From assembly GCA_040235415.1 (NCBI GenBank), contig JBECKR010000205.1, forward strand, positions 1 to 5,532: a DNA stretch of 5,532 nucleotides. The letters are read 5' to 3'. This DNA comes from JBECKR01 sp040235415. GTDB lineage: Bacteria > Acidobacteriota > Polarisedimenticolia > Polarisedimenticolales > Polarisedimenticolaceae. Below, piece after piece: positions 1 to 4,089 of the stretch (position 1 is the first letter of the stretch; every line of letters starts with the position of its first letter). The notes under the pieces are model-generated. The model saw only the letters and a list, made by a program, of their open reading frames with translations, had not been told where the DNA came from and ran no database searches. The translations under genes were made by a program, and so were the position numbers.

Positions 1-501
1 GCGCGTGACGTGCGCGGGGTGCACCGTTCCGATCGCGGCCAGGCCGTACTTCGGCTCGTGGTCGGTCGTGCTGTGCCCGCCGGCCACGACCGCCCCCGCC
101 TCGCGCACCTTGTCCGCCCCGCCGCGCAGGATCTCGGCCAGGATCTCCGGAGGAAGCCCGTCGGGAAAGCCGACGAGGTTGATCGCGAGCAGCGGCGTCG
201 CCCCCATGGCGTAGAGGTCCGAGAGCGCATTCGCCGCCGCGATCGCCCCGAAGTCGTACGGATCGTCCACGACCGGAGGGAAGAAGTCCGCCGTCACGAC
301 GAGGGCGCGCTCGTCGTCGAGCCGGTACACCGCCGCGTCGTCCGGAGCCGCGAGGCCCCGGAGTACGTCGGGGAAGCTACCGGCCGGGAACATCTCGGCG
401 AGCGGGCGCAGGACCTGCGCCAGGGCCTCGGGGCCCATCTTGCTCGCTCACCCGGCGCAGGCGGCGTAGCTCGTCAGGCGGATCTGCTCGTCCTGGGACA
501 C
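1..501 (-). CDS. selD: Selenide, water dikinase (selenophosphate synthetase), selenocysteine-containing, 3' part cut by window edge
   Basis: SelD makes selenophosphate from selenide and ATP, the selenium donor for Sec-tRNA and selenouridine. The minus strand gives 167 residues before the window edge. Start is GTG at 501-499, with GGAG five bases upstream, giving VSQDEQIRLTSY, which aligns with the E. coli N-terminus (MSENSIRLTQY). Codon 18 is TGA (450-448), exactly where E. coli has catalytic Cys17, followed by Lys21 (E. coli Lys20). The frame continues uninterrupted: PDDAAVY (53-59), TADFF with metal-ligand Asp72, NALSDLYAMG (91-100) and AGGHS (140-144), all SelD signatures. I therefore read TGA as selenocysteine, not a stop. 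Oddity: the usual second Cys (E. coli Cys19) is Ser20 here, while a Cys sits at 15, three residues before Sec. A gene caller will probably split this gene or start it at the internal ATG (438-436). Confidence 0.95.
405..421 (-). promoter_or_regulatory. Candidate bacterial SECIS hairpin for the selD UGA codon
   Basis: On the minus strand the mRNA forms GGCGCAG-GTC-CTGCGCC, a perfect 7-bp stem with a three-base loop starting with G. The loop begins 33 bases after the UGA. Bacterial SECIS elements lie inside the coding region just after UGA, with a G early in the apical loop, and bind SelB; this hairpin fits that description. A second, weaker hairpin lies closer to the UGA (GGGCC-CCGA-GGCCC, 436-423), with its G in the third loop position, so it is the less likely SelB site. 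The assignment rests on position and shape, not on tested folding. Confidence 0.65.
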
Positions 502-646
502 GTGGGCTCCGTTCGCGGCGTCGGAAACGGAGGCGGACGGCCTGCCTATTCCCGCCGCCGGGGTCGGGAAGCGAAGAAGAGGATAGCAGGGGGACGGAAT
601 CGCTTGCCCCGGGGGCGGCGTCGCAGCACCATTCGGGCAGGCACGG
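502..646. other. Divergent intergenic region between selD and tRNA-Asn
   Basis: This spacer must hold the promoters of selD (leftward) and the tRNA (rightward). For the tRNA, TTGCCC at 604-609 and CACCAT at 627-632 are 17 bases apart and lie 15 bases before the tRNA, but both are poor matches to sigma-70 boxes. No convincing selD promoter can be picked out. ORFs crossing this stretch on either strand are shadows of selD and of the antisense of the tRNA. Confidence 0.4.
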
Positions 647-721
647 TGAGGTGTGAGGTAACGGGTAACCTGCCGGACTGTTAATCCGGTCATGGTGGTT
701 CGAATCCACCCGCCTCAGCCA
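647..721 (+). tRNA. tRNA-Asn, anticodon GTT, CCA end encoded
   Basis: All arms fold. Acceptor TGAGGTG (647-653) pairs with CGCCTCA (711-717) through one G-T wobble. The D stem is AGGT/ACCT (656-659, 668-671) around an eight-base loop containing GGG. The anticodon stem CCGGA/TCCGG (673-677, 685-689) encloses loop CTGTTAA, so the anticodon is GTT at 680-682. The variable loop is four bases. The T arm GGTGG/CCACC (694-698, 706-710) encloses TTCGAAT. Discriminator G718 is followed by encoded CCA (719-721). It decodes AAC and AAU. It is divergent from selD and lies about 250 bases before the cassette array. Confidence 0.96.
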
Positions 722-727
722 GAACTA

Positions 728-744
728 CCGAGCACGGTGCTCGG
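728..744 (+). terminator. Inverted repeat just after tRNA-Asn, possible terminator or processing hairpin
   Basis: CCGAGCAC (728-735) and GTGCTCGG (737-744) are perfect 8-base arms around a single G. Folded with a five-base loop it keeps about six pairs. It starts seven bases after the tRNA 3' end, a natural terminator position, but no T-run follows, so intrinsic termination is uncertain. Confidence 0.45.
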
Positions 745-837
745 CCCGCGCCCGGCTTTCCTGCAACCCCGGCGAGTTCCCGCGGATTCGCGCCCGCGGG
801 GCCCAGATTCCAGGGTCCCGGCTCTACTAGGTCCAGG

Positions 838-843
838 TATGAT
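838..843 (+). promoter_or_regulatory. Possible -10 box upstream of the cassette array
   Basis: TATGAT matches five of six bases of the sigma-70 -10 consensus and lies about 150 bases before the first cassette gene, in a gene-free stretch. The hexamer 17 bases upstream (GTCCCG) is a poor -35. The cassette genes start 4 to 46 bases after their boundary, which leaves little room for their own promoters, so an outside promoter is expected. This box is only a candidate for it. Nothing else coding is seen in 745-968. Confidence 0.25.
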
Positions 844-968
844 CTCTGGAAGACGTGGCTGCTCCCCGAAATGGAACCGCCGCCTCAACTTGCGTCGCCG
901 AGGGCTTCACGTCTTACGCGGACACGGTCGGGGATCGGCCCCATTTCCGTCGTTCGCGTGAAATACCG

Positions 969-975
969 GTTAGGC
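969..975 (+). other. Core recombination site at the left end of the array (attI-like or decayed attC)
   Basis: GTTAGGC is a perfect match to the integron core consensus GTTRRRY. It is the exact reverse complement of GCCTAAC at 1426-1432, the R'' core of the attC that closes the first cassette, so cassette 1 runs from T970 to G1518. Upstream, TTCACG (907-912) can pair with CGTGAA (957-962), and an imperfect stem lies inside. The regular spacing of the other four sites is missing and no clear R'' box is found. It may be an attI, a worn attC, or the junction left after loss of earlier cassettes. No integrase gene is in the window. Confidence 0.6.
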
Positions 976-989
976 ATACAGGAAAAGCC

Positions 990-1424
990 ATGAGCCGTGC
1001 GAGCATCTCGGTCCTTGTTTTTTGTGCTGCAGGTGTGTGGTTCGGGGCCTACGCGACGGAATACGCGGAGCACCCAACCAAGAAGACAATGGCTGGGAGT
1101 TGGGTCTCGGTAACATCCAACGGCGATGTATCCAGGCTTGTGCTGGATGACACAGGTGTCGGCCAGTATGCCTACGACCTCGCCCCGGGGGACGTGCGCA
1201 TCTATGATGTCATCATGGTCACGATTGACGACTACAAGGTGCGAATTGATGCAATCGCCCGTGGTACCTCTGAGACGCTCACGTTGCGTGGGCACGCCAC
1301 GGGCGACAGCATCTGGATTGAATGGAGTCGGAAGCAGAAGCAGCGTTTCCAGCGGGAGGCGACCTTCGATCAGTCGCTCCACGATCTGCGTCTCGCAATG
1401 GCCGGAAGCGACGGTGACGACTGA
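990..1424 (+). CDS. Cassette 1: small exported protein of unknown function
   Basis: The product has 144 residues. I chose ATG 990 because AGGA lies just upstream and the start falls inside the cassette, 14 bases after the core site; an in-frame ATG at 855 would cross the cassette border. Residues 1-22 form a signal peptide or signal anchor (basic Arg3, hydrophobic 5-20, likely cleavage after AYA at 22). The mature part opens with a strand-like segment MAGSWVSVTSNG (34-45), continues with alternating short polar and hydrophobic segments, and ends in an acidic tail. This would suit a small beta-barrel or lipocalin-like fold, but that is inference only. Cys12 is not a lipobox because Phe precedes it. 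I recognise no named family. The stop codon is one base before the attC R'' box. Confidence 0.8.
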   Translation: MSRASISVLVFCAAGVWFGAYATEYAEHPTKKTMAGSWVSVTSNGDVSRLVLDDTGVGQYAYDLAPGDVRIYDVIMVTIDDYKVRIDAIARGTSETLTLRGHATGDSIWIEWSRKQKQRFQREATFDQSLHDLRLAMAGSDGDD

Positions 1425-1425
1425 T

Positions 1426-1524
1426 GCCTAACACGGTTTTGCAGCTGACGATCTGTTTTGTCACGGCCCCGTGCTTGCGCACGGTCCGCGCCAAGTCAGC
1501 TCGCAGCTGAAAACAACGTAAGGC
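1426..1524 (+). repeat. attC site 1 (99 bases)
   Basis: R'' GCCTAAC is at 1426-1432. After three bases comes L'' as GTTTT-G-CAGC, which pairs with GCTG-AAAAC near the 3' end, leaving one unpaired G: the extrahelical base that sets attC orientation. The centre holds a perfect hairpin CCGTGC-TTGC-GCACGG (1469-1484). R' is GTAAGGC at 1518-1524, which departs from GTTRRRY at the third base. Confidence 0.88.
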
Positions 1525-1570
1525 AGACCGGAGAGTGAACGATTGTGACCCATGACCTGAGAACGCCGTC

Positions 1571-1993
1571 ATGAATTGGGATCGGGCGAATAGGATAGCC
1601 GTCCTCGCGTTGCGCCTCGTTGCCGGCCTGCTGTTTCTCCAGGCAGGTGGCATGAAGCTCTTCGACTGGTTTGGCGGGATTCCCGGGGACTACGGCGGCC
1701 ACCCGCCAATCATGTCGCAGACTTGGATCGGTGGAGTGCTCGAGTTTTATGGTGGAGCCGCGATCCTGCTGGGACTGTTCACGAGGCCGGTGGCCTTCAT
1801 CCTGGCGGGGGAGATGGCGGTGGCCTATTTTCAGTTCCATCAGCCCAACGGTGTCTGGCCCATCCAGAACCACGGCGAGCCCGCCGTGCTGCTCTGCTTC
1901 ATCTTTCTCTTCTTTGCGGCGCACGGCGCGGGGAGCTGGAGCGCCGACGGTTTGATCGCCGCAAGAAGGGCGCGGCGGGAGCAGATAGAGTAA
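1571..1993 (+). CDS. Cassette 2: DoxX-family integral membrane protein
   Basis: The product has 140 residues, normal for DoxX proteins. Four hydrophobic helices can be seen: about 8-26, 53-70, 73-90 and 103-120. Typical features are RLVAGLLFLQAGGMKLF (15-31), the FYGGAAILLGLFTRPVA stretch (59-75) with a short polar turn, and an acidic residue in the third helix (GEMAVAYF). The C-terminus is basic. DoxX and related proteins are small inner-membrane proteins linked in some bacteria to quinone- or thiol-related redox functions; the substrate here cannot be read from sequence. No strong Shine-Dalgarno is seen before ATG 1571. DoxX genes are plausible cassette cargo, and no partner gene such as doxD lies nearby. 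Confidence 0.88.
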   Translation: MNWDRANRIAVLALRLVAGLLFLQAGGMKLFDWFGGIPGDYGGHPPIMSQTWIGGVLEFYGGAAILLGLFTRPVAFILAGEMAVAYFQFHQPNGVWPIQNHGEPAVLLCFIFLFFAAHGAGSWSADGLIAARRARREQIE

Positions 1994-2023
1994 CTCGTGG
2001 GTCAAGGTTCATGAAGCGTAGCT

Positions 2024-2087
2024 GAGTATCAGCCGGTTGCAGCGGACGGTCCGCTGCGCGGCCCGCCGCTGAACCGGCACGTTGGAC
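2024..2087 (+). repeat. attC site 2 (64 bases)
   Basis: CGGTT-G-CAGCGG (2034-2045) pairs with CCGCTG-AACCG (2066-2076), again leaving a single extrahelical G. The right core GTTGGAC (2081-2087) fits GTTRRRY perfectly. By spacing, R'' should be GAGTATC (2024-2030), which does not match RYYYAAC and does not complement the cassette's 5' end. The left core is therefore decayed, or the cassette end was rearranged. The centre holds GCGGAC-G-GTCCGC (2042-2054), an alternative hairpin. Confidence 0.78.
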
Positions 2088-2091
2088 GGAC

Positions 2092-2637
2092 ATGAGAATG
2101 CCGGGCGCCGTCAGAACACTGCTGTCGATCGGTGCGCTGCTGCTGACGCCATTGGGAGTCAGCGCGGCATCAGGCAAGGGACGTGTGATTGAACCACACG
2201 GCAGGTATTGCTTTCGAATCGGATCAGGCTGGGCGGATGACGGGTACGACGCCAACAGCGACACGGTCACGATTCGGCACCAGATCACCAAAGCCAAACT
2301 GACATACGACGACAACTGCTGGCTGATGACGAACATGCCAGAAACAGACGCGAGCGAGATCGAGGCATTGCTGTTCGGGCTCGGCCCGAGGATCTCCTTC
2401 GTCACGTTCGAAGGCCGATACGGTCCGGGTGGGCTCGCGCTCTACGAAAGGCGTGGCGGGACCAGTACGGATGCCGATGAACTCGGTTCGCCGTTCTTCG
2501 GTTGTGTCGACATCGAGTCCGGCTGGCTGATTGCCGAGGGAACCGTGTCATCGGCGGACGTCCCGGAGCTACAACGGATCCTTCAGGAAGCCAGAATCGA
2601 CTGCGAGCGATTCGATGCGATCGTGCCGTCCAACTAG
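2092..2637 (+). CDS. Cassette 3: exported protein with four cysteines, unknown function
   Basis: The product has 181 residues. The signal peptide is clear: basic start (MRMPGAVR), hydrophobic core TLLSIGALLLTPLGV (9-23), and likely cleavage after VSA at 25. The mature protein has cysteines at 40, 76, 138 and 171, enough for two disulfides in the periplasm or outside. It opens with a beta-like region (RYCFRIGSGWADDGYDA) and ends in an amphipathic helix (about 155-170). I do not recognise a family. The gene fills its cassette: ATG lies four bases after the attC2 core, and its last two sense codons (TCC AAC) are part of the next R'' box, with TAG directly after. There is no room for a normal ribosome binding site except GGACGGAC. 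An ATG at 2098 in the same frame is an alternative start. Confidence 0.82.
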   Translation: MRMPGAVRTLLSIGALLLTPLGVSAASGKGRVIEPHGRYCFRIGSGWADDGYDANSDTVTIRHQITKAKLTYDDNCWLMTNMPETDASEIEALLFGLGPRISFVTFEGRYGPGGLALYERRGGTSTDADELGSPFFGCVDIESGWLIAEGTVSSADVPELQRILQEARIDCERFDAIVPSN

Positions 2638-2725
2638 GGTTTCCGGCTGACGATTTGTTTTTTACGGCCCGTGCTTGCGCACGGTCCGCGCCGAGTCGAA
2701 TCGCGGCTGAAACCAGACGTCGGAC
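2628..2725 (+). repeat. attC site 3 (98 bases)
   Basis: R'' GTCCAAC (2628-2634) is the exact complement of the core at 2081-2087. L'' GGTTT-C-CGGC pairs with GCTG-AAACC near the 3' end with wobble pairs and one unpaired base. The centre repeats the attC1 hairpin CCGTGC-TTGC-GCACGG (2669-2684), and the flanking sequence is nearly the same as in attC1. R' is GTCGGAC (2719-2725): C instead of T at core position three. Confidence 0.87.
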
Positions 2726-2741
2726 TGACTGGACCTGCAGG

Positions 2742-3068
2742 ATGGCCAGCTTCGAGATCGACGCGTGGAAGATTCGGGACTGGGCGTCCTTTCACGACGT
2801 GTTCGCGGAGGTCCTCGCGTTCCCCGAATTCTACGGTCGGAACCTGAATGCCTGGATCGATTGCATGTCCGACCTACACGGACCGACGGCGCTCGGCGCG
2901 CACGAGCTTCCGAAGGACGAGCCCGTGGAATTGCGGATTCCCGGTGCAGAGGACCTTGCCGAAAGGCTACCGGACGTCTGGCTGGACTTGGTCGCCTGCA
3001 CGGCCGCCGTGAATCGGCGCTACAGGGAATCGAAGTCGGCAGCACGAATTCTCCTGGTGCCCCGATGA
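2742..3068 (+). CDS. Cassette 4: barstar-family ribonuclease inhibitor
   Basis: The product has 108 residues, slightly longer than Bacillus barstar (about 90). The N-terminal half carries the family signature: FPEFYGRNLNAWIDCMSDL (27-45), aligning with barstar PEYYGENLDALWDC. Barstar Asp39, the key residue plugging the RNase active site, corresponds to Asp40 here; barstar Asp35 corresponds to Asn36, and Tyr29 to Phe30. The protein is cytoplasmic and would bind a barnase-like RNase with high affinity. No such RNase lies in the window, so it would be a lone antitoxin or immunity protein, perhaps against a toxin delivered by neighbours. I chose ATG 2742 because it is 17 bases after the attC core; a longer in-frame start at 2502 would overlap the previous gene and cross the attC. 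Confidence 0.88.
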   Translation: MASFEIDAWKIRDWASFHDVFAEVLAFPEFYGRNLNAWIDCMSDLHGPTALGAHELPKDEPVELRIPGAEDLAERLPDVWLDLVACTAAVNRRYRESKSAARILLVPR

Positions 3069-3084
3069 GCCTGTCCGGCCGGCA

Positions 3085-3156
3085 GTCCGACAGCGCCTTC
3101 GGCCTGCCGTCTGGTACCTTCGGCGGCCAGCCACGGGTCAAGGCTCAACGTCGGGC
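3085..3156 (+). repeat. attC site 4 (72 bases), last recognisable site
   Basis: R'' GTCCGAC (3085-3091) is the exact complement of the core GTCGGAC at 2719-2725. After three bases, GCCTT-C-GGCC pairs with GGTC-AAGGC (one G-T wobble), leaving one extrahelical C. R' is GTCGGGC (3150-3156), again with C at core position three. This site begins 16 bases after the barstar stop. The matching R'' for a following cassette (GCCCGAC) is not found before the next gene. Confidence 0.78.
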
Positions 3157-3219
3157 AGACGGCACGCACCCCTCGATGTCGGGACCTCGTTGTCGGGAAC
3201 CCCGAGCGAGGAGACTCGA

Positions 3220-3917
3220 ATGAGAAAGCTCGAGATCTTCGAGCACGTCTCACTGGACGGCGTGGTCCAGCACTCCGCCGATGACGGCGATTTCCCCTAC
3301 GGCGACCGGACCGCGCCCTACCGGACCCCCGCCGGCCGGGATGCGATCCTCGCGGCGTACGGCGAGAGGTTCGATCTCCTGCTCGGCCGTCGCCCCTACG
3401 ATATCGGGTCGGGCTTCTGGCCGAAGGCGCCGAGCAGTCCGATGGCGGACGGCCTCAATGCGGCCACGAAATACGTCGCGACCCACCGCCCGAACAGTCT
3501 CGAATGGGGCGCGGTCGAGGGCCTCGGACGGGACATCGTCGAAGACGTTCGCCGCATCGAGTCGCAGGACGGCCCGGGCCTCATCCTCTCGGGCAGCTCC
3601 ACGCCGACATCGACGCTGCTCGAACATGGGCTTGCGGATGAAGTCCTCCTGGTCGTCGATCCGGTCCTGTTGGGCAGGGGAAGCGCTTCTTCGCGGAGAG
3701 AACTCCGCCACGCTCGTTCGAGCTCGTCGGCACGAACGCGATGCCGTCCGGCGTCATCCTCAGTACCTACAAGGTCGCCGGGCCGTTGAAGACCGGATGG
3801 CTCGACGACGCGACATCGTCCGTGAATACCGAACGCCGCAATTCAGCAGGCATGATTCCTCGAAGAACGCCTCAACGTCTCGAGTTTCGACGTGCGGGGT
3901 GGGATCCCACCCGGTGA
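3220..3917 (+). pseudogene. RibD C-terminal/DHFR-like reductase gene, frameshifted near the end
   Basis: The family comprises NADPH-binding reductases related to dihydrofolate reductase and RibD. The first 154 codons look intact: start with SD AGGAG seven bases upstream, VSLDGVV (10-16), LLLGRRPY (53-60), KYVATH (84-89), and LILSGSSTPTSTLLEHGLAD (121-140) leading into VDPVLLGRG (146-154). At the G-run 3677-3680 the reading frame breaks. The same frame runs on as low-complexity residues to a TGA at 3787-3789, whereas the +1 frame restores family sequence: KRFFAERTPPRSFELVG, then SGVILSTYKVAGPLKTG. One missing base explains this, and the restored frame ends at TGA 3915-3917, about 39 residues beyond the usual end. 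Either a real mutation or a sequencing error. It follows the last attC, has higher GC than cassettes 1-4, and may not be a cassette gene. Confidence 0.85.
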
Positions 3918-4077
3918 GTACGGGTGCAACCGAGACTCACTGCGCCGGGCGCTGCCGATCCTGCAATGCGGGCCCTGAGCCCGGCCCGGGCCCCCGGAAC
4001 CGCACGTCCGCGACTCGGGGTTTCCTGTAGACTCCGCGTAACCGGCGGTGATCCGGTGACCGCCACGAATCCGGCCG
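3918..4077. other. Intergenic spacer rich in inverted repeats
   Basis: No gene is seen. Structures around it are a perfect 16-base palindrome GGGTGGGATCCCACCC just before (3897-3912); GTGAGT/ACTCAC (3914-3919, 3935-3940) around an inner GGT/ACC; CGGGCC/GGCCCG (3969-3974, 3983-3988), a GC-rich hairpin without a T-run that could end upstream transcripts; and two overlapping leader hairpins at 4041-4064. TAGACT at 4028-4033 is a weak -10 candidate for the racemase gene. No attC pattern with matching core boxes was found. Confidence 0.45.
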
Positions 4078-4085
4078 GGAGGTGA
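4078..4085 (+). promoter_or_regulatory. Strong Shine-Dalgarno for the racemase-family gene
   Basis: GGAGGTGA is fully complementary to the 3' end of 16S rRNA and lies four bases before ATG 4090. This decides the start and contrasts with the weak or absent sites before cassette genes 2 and 3. Confidence 0.8.
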
Positions 4086-4089
4086 GCCC

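Larger units (their letters stand above)
970..3150 (+). mobile_element. Integron-type array of four gene cassettes without a visible integrase (CALIN-like)
   Basis: Cassettes, using the G^TT crossover point, are 970-1518, 1519-2081, 2082-2719 and 2720-3150 (549, 563, 638 and 431 bases). All genes read forward and each is followed by an attC site. Cassettes 1, 3 and 4 have 5' core ends exactly complementary to their own R'' boxes: GTTAGGC/GCCTAAC, GTTGGAC/GTCCAAC, GTCGGAC/GTCCGAC. This is the signature of a circular cassette inserted by an integrase. Cassette 2 does not match. Two sites share nearly the same hairpin core, which suggests a resident chromosomal integron. The tyrosine recombinase IntI is not encoded here; it may lie outside the window or be lost. 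Confidence 0.85.

Noticed and set aside
10..684. Long plus-strand reading frame across selD and the spacer
   Set aside because: It is the antisense shadow of selD; the minus strand carries clear SelD motifs and the plus product is Arg-rich without any family sign.
448..693. Reading the TGA at 450-448 as the end of a short gene, or selD as a pseudogene
   Set aside because: The frame stays open and conserved on both sides, and the TGA sits exactly at the Cys/Sec site.
377..709. Minus-strand frame starting MDSNHHDR
   Set aside because: This is the well-known antisense translation of a tRNA 3' half; it overlaps tRNA-Asn and selD.
699..721. Island integrated in the tRNA 3' end with a direct repeat downstream
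   Set aside because: No second copy of the tRNA 3' end was found in the window; the array boundaries are integron cores instead.
855..989. Longer start for cassette gene 1 at ATG 855, and likewise for barstar at 2502
   Set aside because: Both extensions would cross recombination sites, and the shorter starts sit just inside the cassettes; the family match for barstar begins near 2742.
1014..1031. Lipoprotein lipobox around Cys12 of cassette protein 1
   Set aside because: Phe precedes the Cys, which is not accepted in lipoboxes, and the hydrophobic stretch continues past it.
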